NCBI GenBank assembly: GCA_963841715.1
Contig: CAWJDP010000005.1
Location: 186,001-250,000 of the forward strand
Source: DASPWW01 sp963841715
GTDB taxonomy: Bacteria; Actinomycetota; Thermoleophilia; Solirubrobacterales; 70-9
DNA length: 64,000 nt
Direction: 5' to 3'
Shown: one piece after another, positions 8,713 to 17,562 of the stretch
Layout: each line of letters opens with the position of its first letter
How positions within the stretch are numbered: the stretch's first letter is position 1
Made by a program: the position numbers and the translations under genes
The notes under the pieces: model-generated
Told to the model about the DNA's origin: nothing
What the model saw: the letters and a program-made list of their open reading frames with translations, nothing else
Database searches by the model: none

Positions 8713-10077
8713 CTACAGGCGGTTGACGAGCCGCAGGATCAGCGGGTCCATCTTGCCGACTCCGCCGCCGCGGTCCATCTTGCGGTCCTGGCGGTCGAGC
8801 AGCGACGTCGTCAGCCGGGTGCCGAGGTAGCGCAGCGGCTCCCCCGGGATCGCGGACTCATCCTGGTCGACGAACAGGAGCCGGGTGTAGTCGGTGTCGC
8901 GGCCGAGCACGAGGTCGGCGAGCGTCTTGCCGACCGTGTGGCTCGGCGCGACCCCGTGGCCGTTGTACCCGTACCCGTAGCGGACTCCATCGGCGAGCCG
9001 GCCGACGTAGGGCAGGAACGGTCCCGTTATCGCGACGCAGCCGCCGTACGCGTGGGTGAATTGGACGTCGTGCCACTGCGGGAAGAACTGGCGCCACGCG
9101 GTTCGGAGCTCGTCGAACACGTACTCGTTCGTCATGTGCCGCAGATCCATCGAGTTGTTCCAGTAGTAGGGCGCGAGCCGGCCGCCGAACAGGACCCGGT
9201 TCTCGGCCGTGAAGCGCCCGATGGTGATGAAGTTGCGCTTGTCCTCGAACCCCTCGCGGTTCGGCCACTCCACCCGCCCCATCTGCTCGTCCGTGAGCGG
9301 CTCCGTCGCCATCGCGTAGCTCCAGATCGGCACGACCTTGGAGGCGAACTGCGGGAAAGTGTGCTGGTAGGCGTTCGTCGTAACGATCACCTCGTCCGCC
9401 TCCACTGCTCCCAGCTGTGTCGTCACGCGGCCCGCAGTGACCTCGTTCGCCGGCGAGCCTTCGAAGATCCGCACTCCCATCTCCTCGACCGCGCGGGAGA
9501 GCCCGCGCGCAAGCTTTTGTGGGTTGAGCATCGCGCCGCGGCCCTCGCGCAGAAGGCCGCGTGAGATCGGCGAGCCGATCACCTCGCGCGCCGCGTCGCC
9601 CTCGAAGAAGCTGAAGTCATGATCGGCGCCGATCTTCTGCGCCGCCTCGAGGTCCCTCTCGAGCCGCCACAGCTGGCCGTCATTGGTGGCGATCCCCGCG
9701 AACCCGCTGAGCTCGTACTCGGCGTCGACCCCGTGCTCGTCGCAGAACTCGCCAATCTGGACGACCGAGCGCGCGACCGCCTCGTGCGCGGCTCCGGCTC
9801 GCTCCGGCCCCTGGTTCTGGACGAGGTGGTGCAGGCTCATGTCGAGCACCGTCATCGCGTAGCCATCGTTGTGGCCCGACGCGCCCGAGCCCGCCCAACT
9901 GCGCTCGACGATCGCGACGTCGAGCGAGGGATCGGCGAGCTTGAGGAAGTAGGCCGTCCACATCCCCGTGTAGCCGGCACCGACGATGCAGAGGTCGGCG
10001 CGCTCGATGCCCCGCAGCGGCTCGCGGAGCGTGACCGGCTCGGTCTCCCACCAGAGGATGCTGTTCGTCTCGGCGAT
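8713..10077 (-). CDS. FAD-dependent oxidoreductase (DAO family)
   Basis: Amine- or amino-acid-type oxidoreductase with the D-amino-acid oxidase fold; GlpO, sarcosine and glycine oxidases are relatives. The Rossmann motif CIVGAGYTG that binds FAD ends right before the first ATG (9963), so translation must begin upstream. The frame is open back to a TAG at about 10088 with no ATG, GTG or TTG. The protein would sensibly begin with AETNSILWWETEP, directly after an ATC codon at 10077-10075. Either ATC is the start or the base is wrong. The C-terminal half has GYGYNGHGVA, the second conserved FAD-contact region. The substrate is not known. Divergent from the DUF3105 gene. Confidence 0.82.
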   Translation of the reverse strand: MAETNSILWWETEPVTLREPLRGIERADLCIVGAGYTGMWTAYFLKLADPSLDVAIVERSWAGSGASGHNDGYAMTVLDMSLHHLVQNQGPERAGAAHEAVARSVVQIGEFCDEHGVDAEYELSGFAGIATNDGQLWRLERDLEAAQKIGADHDFSFFEGDAAREVIGSPISRGLLREGRGAMLNPQKLARGLSRAVEEMGVRIFEGSPANEVTAGRVTTQLGAVEADEVIVTTNAYQHTFPQFASKVVPIWSYAMATEPLTDEQMGRVEWPNREGFEDKRNFITIGRFTAENRVLFGGRLAPYYWNNSMDLRHMTNEYVFDELRTAWRQFFPQWHDVQFTHAYGGCVAITGPFLPYVGRLADGVRYGYGYNGHGVAPSHTVGKTLADLVLGRDTDYTRLLFVDQDESAIPGEPLRYLGTRLTTSLLDRQDRKMDRGGGVGKMDPLILRLVNRL

Positions 10078-10152
10078 GCGGCGAGTCTATTCAGCGCGCA
10101 GCCGGCGACGGCGTGACGGAGTTTTGCGCTTGCTAGGCTCGCGGACCCTTAG

Positions 10153-10905
10153 ATGGCGAGTCGCAAGGAACAGAAGGAGCGCCTCCGCCAGCAGCGCCTC
10201 GAGCAGGAGCAGGCTGCGGCGGGAAATGCGAAGCGCCGCATGTACGTCGGCTACGGCGTCGCCGGGCTGCTCACGGTCGCCGTCGTGATCGGGCTCGTGG
10301 TCGTGATCACGAGCAGCGGCGGGAGCGGCGGTGGCGGCGCGGAGCCGGCGTCCGCGCACATCGACGAGGCGTCCGGGACCCCGGCGCCGGGCGACCCGGT
10401 CGACACCCGCAGCGGCACCCCGCCCCCGGCGATCAAGCAGGCCGACCTGCAGAAGGCAGCGAAGGAGGCCGGGTGCGTGCTGCACCTGAACCTCCGCAAC
10501 GAGGGGCAGACCCACCTCAAGCCGGGATCGCCGACGCCGAACTACAAGACCAACCCGCCGACGTCCGGAAACCACATCTACCCGCCCTACCAGACGGCCG
10601 ACGGCGCCTACCGGAAGACGCCCGATTCGATCCGCTTCGTGCACTCGCTCGAGCACGGGCGGATCGAGATCCAGTACAGCTCGAGGCTGCTCCAGCAGGA
10701 CCAGCTCGCGCTCAAGGGCGTGTTCGACGACGACCCGAACGGGATGCTGATGTTCCCGAACGACAAGATGCCGTACGAGGTCGCCACGACCGCTTGGACG
10801 CAGCTGATGGGTTGCAAGACGTACAAGGGCCAGGCGACGCTGGACGCGATCCGCGACTTCCGCGACCAGTACCGGGGCAACGGCCCCGAGGCGATCCCTC
10901 TCTAA
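10153..10905 (+). CDS. DUF3105 membrane-anchored protein
   Basis: A 250-residue protein with a charged, basic N-terminus (about 30 residues), one membrane helix (about 31-53), a Gly/Ser-rich linker and an extracytoplasmic DUF3105 domain. The diagnostic elements are NPPTSGNH, then FVHSLEHGRIEIQYS, with a conserved Cys early in the domain (AGCVLHL) and another late (LMGCKTY). The function of the domain is unknown. The His-rich conserved core suggests metal or ligand binding, which is inference. ATG 10153 is the only sensible start. Confidence 0.85.
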   Translation: MASRKEQKERLRQQRLEQEQAAAGNAKRRMYVGYGVAGLLTVAVVIGLVVVITSSGGSGGGGAEPASAHIDEASGTPAPGDPVDTRSGTPPPAIKQADLQKAAKEAGCVLHLNLRNEGQTHLKPGSPTPNYKTNPPTSGNHIYPPYQTADGAYRKTPDSIRFVHSLEHGRIEIQYSSRLLQQDQLALKGVFDDDPNGMLMFPNDKMPYEVATTAWTQLMGCKTYKGQATLDAIRDFRDQYRGNGPEAIPL

Positions 10906-10946
10906 AGACTGGGCGAGGTCGCCAGGAATGGCCGCTCGGCGGCCGA

Positions 10947-10969
10947 AACACGGCCTGAGCGGCTGTGTT
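10947..10969 (+). repeat. Imperfect inverted repeat before the amidase gene
   Basis: AACACGGCC and GGCTGTGTT, separated by TGAGC, pair at eight of nine positions. The right arm contains the GTG at 10965. If the amidase really starts at GTG 10980 or ATG 10992, the repeat lies in its leader or promoter and could be an operator or a transcript hairpin. Confidence 0.35.
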
Positions 10970-12134
10970 CCAGGCTACGGTGAGAAAGCAGATGCTGAGA
11001 CTGCTGCTGCCGCTGTGCGCCGCGGGAGCGCTCGCGGCCTGGGTGGCCGCCCCGGCCCTGTCGCTGAGCCCGTACGTGCCCAGGGCCGACGACTTCACGC
11101 AGCAGCTGCCGCGGCTCGGCAAGGTCACGGATGAGGCGGGCGCGATCGCAAAGCGGGGCGGTGGGAAGGCTGACCGCCCGGTCCGCTACCGCTCCGGTGT
11201 GATCGACGCCCCGGCGCGCTTCGACCTCGTCGGCGTCGAGCACGAGATGCGCCCGCTCGAATACCGCGCCCGGCCCGACGGCGGGTTGTGGAGCGACTGG
11301 GTCAAGACCGAGAGCGGCGACCCCGTCTACTTCGGCGGCGCCGACCAGCTCGAGGTCCGAAGCCGCCGTGCGCGCCCCGACGGGCGGCTCCACTACGTGA
11401 ACGTGAATGGAACCGAGACCGAGGCGGGGAGCCTGCTGAGCGGCGCCCGCGCCGCGATCAACTCCGCCTTCACCTCCGTCGCCTCGATCGCCGACCCGGC
11501 GGCCGACGCCGCGCCGTCGCAGCCGAACATGGTCAGCCGCGCCGACTGGGGCGCGAACCGCTCGAAGGGCGGCTGCAAGCCGCGCGCGAACCCGAGCTAC
11601 GGGAGGGTGAAGGCGGCGGTCGTCCACCACACGGTGAGCGCGAACAGCTACAGCGCCTCCGAGGCGCCGCGGATCGTGCTCGGGATCTGCCGCTTCCACC
11701 GCAACGCGAACGGGTGGAACGACATCGGCTACAACTACCTCGTCGACCGCTTCGGGACGATCTATGTCGGCCGCGCGGGCGGGGTCAACAAGCCGGTCGT
11801 CGGCGCGCAGGCGCAGGGATTCAACACGGAGACGACCGGGGCGGCGTCGATCGGCACGAACACGAAGACGCCGATCAACGGCGACGAGATGAGCGCGTTC
11901 GCGCGCCTGCTCGCGTGGCGGCTGTCGATTGCCGGCACGCATGCGACCGGCAAGACGAAGCTCGTCTCGGCGGGCGGATCGCTGACGCGCTACAGCGCGG
12001 GTCACAGGATCCACGTCCGCCGAATCTCCGGCCACCGCCGCTTCGACTCCACAAGCTGCCCGGGCAACGCGCTCAACCACCAGCTCAAGCAGCTCCGCAA
12101 GCTGACCCAGCAGCGGATCGCCGCAAGCCGAGGC
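10965..12134 (+). CDS. Secreted PGRP-type N-acetylmuramoyl-L-alanine amidase
   Basis: Peptidoglycan amidase that cuts the bond between muramic acid and the stem peptide, outside the membrane. A signal peptide (LLLPLCAAGALAAWVAAPALS) is best placed with GTG 10980 or ATG 10992; GTG 10965 is the outermost start. A beta-rich region leads to the amidase-2/PGRP domain from about residue 185: zinc ligands in VVHHTVSAN and the later SGHRRFDSTSCPG, with core YNYLVDRFGTIYVGR. The reading frame does not stop after the domain but stays open antisense to the whole next gene, to 13121. The end given here is the end of recognisable protein, not a stop codon; a frame shift near 12120 would give a stop at 12169-12171. 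Confidence 0.8.
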
Positions 12135-13085
12135 TCAGTCCGGAGCGCCCGCTCCCGCTCCCGCCCGATAAAGGGGAAAGAAGCCCGTGTCCTCGCGGCC
12201 CGCGGAGAGCCGATCGTAGGCTTCGCGATCGCAGACGACGTCGTGGGTGTGGAACGGGAGCTCGGTGTTCGCGAACCCGCGCTTGAACTCCTCGAGCCCG
12301 TCCCCGGGCCTGATCCCGCCGCCGAGGTTCATCGGCACCTCGAGCTCCTCGGCGCGGTCGATCACCGCGGCGATCAGGTTCTTCGCGGGCGAGTTCGAGA
12401 GGTGCTCGTCCGCGGTCCCGCTGAGGAAGTAGTGCAGGAGCCCGTCGCTGAGCGTCGCCAGCGCGCCGGCGGCGACGTCGCCCTCGGGTCCCGTGACCTC
12501 GAACAGCCACAGCTTCGGGCTCGCGAACAGGGTCGAGAAGTAATCGTCGGAGAAGAAGTAGCGCTGGCCGGCGTCCGTGCGCCGCATCGTCTGCTCGTAG
12601 ACGCGCTCGAACCCGGTCCGCTGCTCGCTCGACGCGTCGGGCCCCGCGACGTGCCCGATCTCGTACCCGCGCGCCTCGTTCTTGCGGATCTGCTGGCGGT
12701 CGCTCATCCGCGACTTTCGCGGCAGCGCGGGGTCGGCGAGCTGCGCCGTCCCGCGGCGGTTGCCGCCGCGCAGGCAGGGCTCGCCGAGCCGCTCGCGCAG
12801 GAACGCGGCCACGAGCCCCGTGCCCTCCCACGCGACCTCGCCGGGATCGAGCGGGCCGGCAGCGTCGAGCCGGCCGCCGGGATAGCCGTACGGCGAGGTC
12901 GCGTCGCGGAGCTCGGAGTCAGGGATCTCGCGCACGATCAGAGGGATCGAAAGCCGGCCTCCGTCGCCCTCGACCCGCAGCGAGTGGGTCACGCCCTCGG
13001 CATCGTAGAACGGTCGCGAGCGGAAGAAGTCCTCGCTCTCGGCCGCGGCACCGCGGTCGTCGACGAGGTCCGTGGGCAGGCTCAC
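12135..13085 (-). CDS. FemAB/GNAT-fold acyltransferase
   Basis: 316 residues resembling the double-GNAT FemAB and BioF2-like acetyltransferase group. Recognisable are the N-terminal ATSPYGYPGG element, the central RKSRMSDRQQIRKNEARGYE helix region and the C-terminal core AGALATLSDGLLHYFLSGT with LGGGIRPGDGLEEFKRGF. Members transfer amino acids or acyl groups to peptidoglycan precursors or surface polymers; the substrate here is unknown, but adjacency to a cell-wall amidase and an exopolysaccharide locus fits an envelope role. ATG 13085 start; 7 bases after the upstream GNAT gene, so probably one operon. Confidence 0.72.
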   Translation of the reverse strand: MSLPTDLVDDRGAAAESEDFFRSRPFYDAEGVTHSLRVEGDGGRLSIPLIVREIPDSELRDATSPYGYPGGRLDAAGPLDPGEVAWEGTGLVAAFLRERLGEPCLRGGNRRGTAQLADPALPRKSRMSDRQQIRKNEARGYEIGHVAGPDASSEQRTGFERVYEQTMRRTDAGQRYFFSDDYFSTLFASPKLWLFEVTGPEGDVAAGALATLSDGLLHYFLSGTADEHLSNSPAKNLIAAVIDRAEELEVPMNLGGGIRPGDGLEEFKRGFANTELPFHTHDVVCDREAYDRLSAGREDTGFFPLYRAGAGAGAPD

Positions 13086-13092
13086 CGCGGCT

Positions 13093-13647
13093 TCAGCCGA
13101 CCGGCCCGTCCCAGCCGGTGAACTCGTCGGGCAGGACCCCCCACATCTCGATGTCGATGAACCGCCCGTCGCGCTTGATCCCGCGGCGCATCAGTCCCTC
13201 GTACTCGAACCCGAGCGCGGTCACGACGCGCTTCGCGGCCTCGTTGAAGTCCGGGATCCGCCCGTAGACGCGGTGCGCGCCGAAGTCCTCGAACGCCTTC
13301 TTCAGCGTCAGCCGCTCGGCCTCGCGTCCGACCCCGCGACCGCGGATGTCGTCGCCGATCATCGCGCCGATCTCCGGCGCCGTCTGACGCTCGAGCCCGT
13401 ACAGCGCCGTGAACCCGACCGGCTCCTCGTGGCCCTCGACCTCGACCGCCCACTTGCGGTCCTCGCCGTTCAGCTCCATCGCGCGCTCGGTCCAGCTCCG
13501 GGCGTCCTCCTCGGTGAAAGCGGCACGGGTCTCCATCAGCGTCGCCGTCGCGTCGGGGTTGTTGAACCACCGGTGGACGGACCTCGCGTCGGCGAGCCTG
13601 AACTCGCGCAGTGAGACCTTCGCGCGCTCACTCATCGGCGCGCACAC
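13093..13647 (-). CDS. GNAT-family N-acetyltransferase (RimJ/RimL type)
   Basis: 184-residue acetyltransferase. LREFRLADARSVHRWFNNPD opens the fold, and the acetyl-CoA loop reads GDDIRGRGVGREA (R/Q-x-x-G-x-G/A). The conserved AKRVVTALGFEYEG near the end is typical of RimJ/RimL relatives that acetylate N-terminal or small-molecule amines. The substrate is unknown. ATG 13647 or ATG 13635 could start it. Transcribed into the FemAB-fold gene. Confidence 0.82.
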   Translation of the reverse strand: MCAPMSERAKVSLREFRLADARSVHRWFNNPDATATLMETRAAFTEEDARSWTERAMELNGEDRKWAVEVEGHEEPVGFTALYGLERQTAPEIGAMIGDDIRGRGVGREAERLTLKKAFEDFGAHRVYGRIPDFNEAAKRVVTALGFEYEGLMRRGIKRDGRFIDIEMWGVLPDEFTGWDGPVG

Positions 13648-13667
13648 GATACGCGGCTCGCGCCCAC

Positions 13668-14273
13668 TCAGCCCGTGTCCAGGCCCTGTCCGGTGACGAG
13701 CAGCGCGAACGTGCGGCGGATGATCCGCAGATCGAGCGCCGGCGAGCGGTTCTCGACGTACCAGACGTCAAGCTCGATCCGCTCTCCCCAGGTCGGGTGG
13801 ACGCGGCCGTTTATCTGCGCCCAGCCCGTCATCCCCGGCCTGACCTCGAGCCGGCGGAGCTGTCGCGGCGTGTAGAGGTCGACCTGGGCCTCGATCGTCG
13901 GCCGTGGCCCGACGATCGCCATCTCGCCCCGGAGCACGTTGACGAGGTTCGGGATCTCGTCGATCGAGAAGCGGCGAAGCGGCGCGCCGACCCGGGTGAC
14001 GCGGGGGTCGTTGGCGCTGACCGCGGTCCCGACGCCGACCGGATCGGACCCCGCGACCATCGTTCGCAGCTTGTAGAGCTCGAACACCCTGCGGTCCCTG
14101 CCGACGCGGCGCTGGCGGTAGATCGCCGGGCCGCCGCCCTCGAGCCGGATCGCGATCGCGGCGAGGGCGAGCAACGGCGCGGACAGCAGCAGCACCACCG
14201 CAGCTATGACCTTGTCGGCAGCCTGGGGCAACCCAGGCCGGATGTCCGATGTCCCATGTCCGTCGTCCGTCAC
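13668..14273 (-). CDS. Undecaprenyl-phosphate sugar-1-phosphate transferase
   Basis: Initiating enzyme of exopolysaccharide repeat-unit synthesis: moves a sugar phosphate onto the lipid carrier at the inner membrane. About 201 residues from GTG 14273: one membrane hairpin (VIAAVVLLLSAPLLALAAIA), then the cytoplasmic catalytic domain with ELYKLRTMV, FSIDEIPNLVNVLRGEM, AIVGPRP and GMTGWAQINGR, all standard bacterial sugar-transferase motifs. It lacks the extra N-terminal membrane region of WcaJ/WbaP, so it is the short form. Start overlaps the upstream glycosyltransferase stop as GTGA. The first ten codons consist of a 7-base tandem repeat, giving the odd sequence TDDGHGTSDIR. Confidence 0.9.
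   Translation of the reverse strand: MTDDGHGTSDIRPGLPQAADKVIAAVVLLLSAPLLALAAIAIRLEGGGPAIYRQRRVGRDRRVFELYKLRTMVAGSDPVGVGTAVSANDPRVTRVGAPLRRFSIDEIPNLVNVLRGEMAIVGPRPTIEAQVDLYTPRQLRRLEVRPGMTGWAQINGRVHPTWGERIELDVWYVENRSPALDLRIIRRTFALLVTGQGLDTG
14242..14269 (-). repeat. 7-base tandem repeat, about four copies
   Basis: On the plus strand the units read ATGTCCG, ATGTCCC, ATGTCCG, TCGTCCG. The array sits just inside the start of the sugar transferase gene, two bases from the stop/start overlap with the glycosyltransferase gene. Confidence 0.7.
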
Positions 14274-15403
14274 CGCGTCCCCTCCGCCTTCTCCCACGCC
14301 GCGGGCTCGCCGAGCCGCATGCGATCCCAGAAGCCGAGCGCGACCGACAGCGTCACGGTCGCGTAGTAGTAGGCGAGCCGGAAGGGTCGGAACGGGACAA
14401 ACGCTCCGAGCGCGGCGGCGGCGAAGAACGCGATCTGCGCCGCCAGCGCGAAAGCGTAGAGGAGGCCGTGTCCGAGCAGGGCGATGTTCGTCCCGAGCGC
14501 AATCACGTGGAGGAGCGGCGACGCATAGCGCAGCAGCCGGTGCGAGGCGATCTCGAACGCATACATCGCCCCGTACCCGCGCGGGGAGATCATCCCGTCG
14601 ACGACGACGATGTCCCAGAGGCCCCGCATCATCCGCCGCTTGCGCCCGAACTCGCCCTCGATTGTCGGCACCATCTTCTCCTCCGCGACCGCGCCGGGCG
14701 CGTAGCGCGCGCTCCATCCCCGCTTCGTGAGCCCGAACGGGAACGAGAGGTCGTGGCTGCGCGACGGCCCGAGCGCGACGTAGGAGCCGGCGCGGGTGGC
14801 GTAGATCGCGCCGTTGCCCGCCGTCACCCCGCCGAGCTCGGACTCGAGCCGGCGCAGCGCCATCTCGTAGCGCCAGTACGCGCCCTCCTCGTTCGCGGAG
14901 CCGTCGGCGGAGAAGCGGACCTGGCCGCACACGTAGCCGACCCGCTCGGTCGGCGAGGAACGGCGCGACCAGCCGCTCGAGCGCGTCCGGCTTCCAGTAC
15001 GCGTTCGCGTCCGAGAACGCCAGCAGCTCGCCGCGCGCGCGTTCGACGGCGGCGTTCTGGGTCGCGATCTTGCCCGCTCGGGGGAGGTCGAGGACGAGGT
15101 CGGCGCCGGCGCGCTCGGCGAGCTCGACGGTCGCGTCAGTGGAGCCGTCGGAGGCGACGATCACCTCGAGGCGGTCGCGCGGGTAGTCGAGCGCGAGCGC
15201 GTTCGCGAGCTTGCGCTCGATCACCGCCTCCTCGTCGTGGGCGACGATGATCAGCGAGACGTCGGGGCGCGCGTCCGGGCGCTGCGACCGTCGCCGCGCC
15301 GGCGCAGCCGCGCGAGCGCCCACAGCACGAGCGGATAGCCGACGTGCGTGTAGACGAGCAGGCCGAGCGAGGCCCAGAACGCGATCTCGAGCGCGGTCGT
15401 CAT
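14270..15403 (-). pseudogene. GT2 glycosyltransferase, membrane-bound, two frameshifts
   Basis: Family 2 transferase adding a sugar from a nucleotide donor to the growing polysaccharide unit. Reconstructed length is about 377 residues: an N-terminal membrane helix (EIAFWASLGLLVYTHVGYP), the GT-A domain with VSLIIVAHDEE, VIVASDGSTDAT and the acceptor-side DANAYWKPDALERLV, later EGAYWRYEMALRRLES (ED-like and RxxRW-like region), and three or more C-terminal membrane helices. One-base shifts near 15285 and 14945 break it; each side continues the same protein. ATG 15403 is the start. Consensus error is the likely cause. Confidence 0.78.
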
Positions 15404-15414
15404 CGAGCCCGGGA

Positions 15415-16523
15415 TTATCGGGAGCTGAGCTCTCGGTAGAGGGCCAGGGTGCGCTCCGCGATCGCGTCCCAGGAGTAGGGGCCAGCCGCCGCGGCCGAGG
15501 CGGCGCCGGCGAGGCGCGCCCGCGCCTCGGGGTCGGCGACGAGCTCCTGGAGCGCCGCGGCGAGCGCGCCGGGGTCGCCGGGCGGGACGAGGCGCGCGGC
15601 GCCGTGGCGCTCGGCGACCTCGGTGAAGCCGCCGACGGCGCTGAGCACGATCGGCTTGCCGAACGCGAGCGCCGTGTAGAGAACGCCCGACTGCTCGATC
15701 TCGCGGTACGGGAGCACGACGACATCCGCGCGGCGGAACAGCGCCGGGATCTCGGGGTCGGGGATAAAGCGCGGGACGAAGCGCACCGTCGCGTCGACGC
15801 CTCCCGCGAGCTCGACGAGCGGGTCGATCGGCATCCGCGGCATCCCCGCGATCCACAGCTCGGCGCCCTCGACGGAGCTGAACGCCTCGAGCAGGACATC
15901 GATCCCCTTGTACGGGCGCAGGAGGCCGAAGAAGAGGACGACGGGTCCCTCGACCGCGGCGAGCTCGTCCGGGAGCGGCCGCTCGTCACGAAGACGGGTC
16001 AGGTAATCGAACGCGCCGTGCGGGATCACGTTCACGCGCGGGGGCTCGACGTGCGCGTCCTCGACCAGGCGCGAGGCGCCGTCCTCCGAGTGGACGACGA
16101 TCGCGTCCATCCGCGACAGCAGCCGCCGCTCGCGCGCGAGCGCGACGCCCCCGCGGGGCAGCGGGTAGTGGAGCGTGTAACGCGCGGGCGCGCCGACGGC
16201 AGCAGCGCGAGGTCGAGCGACGGGGCGGTCAGCCACTGGTAGTGGACGACATCGGCCTCTGCGGCGTGGACGCGGTAGCGGCGCATGTCGCCGATGTGCT
16301 CGGCGAGCTTGAACGCGCGCCGCCCGCGGGCCTCGAGGCCCCGGCTCGCGGTGCGGCGATAGAAGCTCTCGCTGACCCGGTAGCCGTCCTCGTGCGGCAC
16401 GGGGCCGTAGAGGAACTCGCTCGTGACGAGCTCGACCTCGGCACCGGCGCGCGCGAGCGCCGCGCTCAGGGCGTGGTCGTAGGGCGGCGTGAAAGCCGAC
16501 GGATCGACGATCTGTACCCGCAT
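15415..16523 (-). pseudogene. GT4 glycosyltransferase, one frameshift
   Basis: GT-B fold retaining transferase of about 370 residues. The N-terminal acceptor domain starts at ATG 16523 (MRVQIVDPSAFTPPYDHALS). The C-terminal donor domain has NVIPHGAFDYL, VVLFFGLLRPYKGIDVLLEA, and the donor-binding EIEQSGVLYTALAFGKPIV. A one-base shift around 16165-16200, in a CG-rich run, separates the halves. The stop is at 15415, only 11 bases from the start of the GT2 gene, so both belong to one operon. Confidence 0.78.
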
Positions 16524-16543
16524 CGGGGACGATTCTGCCCAAC

Positions 16544-17510
16544 GTGGGGGTCGAGCTCTCCTATTGCGTCGTCAACACGAACGGGCGGGAAGACCTGCTC
16601 GCGTGCGTCGACGCGATCCTGGGCACACACCCCGAGGGTGTGGAGAGCGAGTTGCTGGTGCTCGACAACGCCTCCGACGACGGCTCCGCGGCGGCGCTGC
16701 GCGAGCGCTTCGGGGACGCGGTGCGGCTGATCGAGCGCTCGACGCGGGCGGGCAAGGCCGAGAACGACACCGCGCTCCTGCGCGAGGCGAAGGGGCGTTT
16801 CTGCCTGCTGCTGAACGAGGACGCCGAGCTGCGCCCCGGGGCGACCGCGGCCCTGCTCGAGGCGCTGCGGGCGGACCCCGGCGCCGCCGCGGCGGGGGCG
16901 CAGCTGCTGAGCTCGGACGGCGAGCCGCGCCAGTGTGCATGGCGGCTGCCGGGCGTCATGAGCGCGATCGCGGGGGTGCTGTTCCTGCACCGGGTCTTCA
17001 CCGTCGAGAGCGGCGGCGAGCGAACCCGCACCGTGGGCTGGGTGCAGTCCTCGGCGATGCTCGTCCGCCGTGAGGCGGCCGAGGAGGTCGACTATCTCGA
17101 CCCGGAGTTCTTCGTCTACACCGACGAGACGGACCTCTGCAAACGGCTCGGCGACGCCGGGATGGCGAATCCTCCACGTCCCCGCCGCCGAGGCGTTTCA
17201 CCACGACCAGCTGATCACCGACCGCTCCGGAGGCACCAACCGCGTGGTCGAGTTCCACCGCAACCGCGACCGCTACATGCGAAAGCACCACGGCGCGGCC
17301 GCCGCGTGGCTCGTCCGCTGGCTGAGCGCCTGGCCGTACGTCGTCCGCGCCGCCGCCGCCCTCGTTCTCCCCGGCCACGACCCCCGCTGGTACTGGCTCC
17401 ACGCCCGGAAGGCCGCGCATCCGACCGGCGATGGAGTGCGCGAGGCCGCCGAGGCTTACAACGAGCGGATACCCCGCGGCGGCGGACGCGGGAGCGAGCG
17501 AGCGAGGTGA
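16544..17510 (+). pseudogene. GT2 rhamnosyltransferase-like glycosyltransferase, one frameshift
   Basis: Cytoplasmic family 2 transferase, about 322 residues, resembling WbbL-type rhamnosyltransferases. Seen: LSYCVVNTNGREDLLACVDA, nucleotide-binding LVLDNASDDGS, the metal-binding NEDAEL, then GWVQSSAMLVRREA and FFVYTDETDLCKRLGDAG. One extra base at about 17163 moves the frame; the C-terminal part (ILHVPAAEAFHHDQLITD) continues to the stop at 17510. Start GTG 16544 is 20 bases from the divergent GT4 start. It is the only plus-strand gene in the polysaccharide locus. Confidence 0.78.
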
Positions 17511-17545
17511 CCGGTGACCATCAGCGCGAGCGAGCGGGAGCGGAG
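17491..17545. repeat. Short tandem repeats at the 3' end of the GT2 gene
   Basis: A GAGC run (GAGCGAGCGAGCGAGG), then two exact 7-base units GGTGACC at 17506-17519 that include the TGA stop, then GCGAGCGAGCGGGAGCGG. A similar GAGC run occurs at the yidD/yidC junction. Confidence 0.6.
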
Positions 17546-17562
17546 CACGCCGCGGGATTGAT

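Noticed and set aside
13668..15989. A 773-codon minus-strand open frame
   Set aside because: It is a composite: antisense-like Arg/Ser-rich sequence, part of the GT2 gene in frame by chance, then the sugar transferase. The real genes are listed separately.
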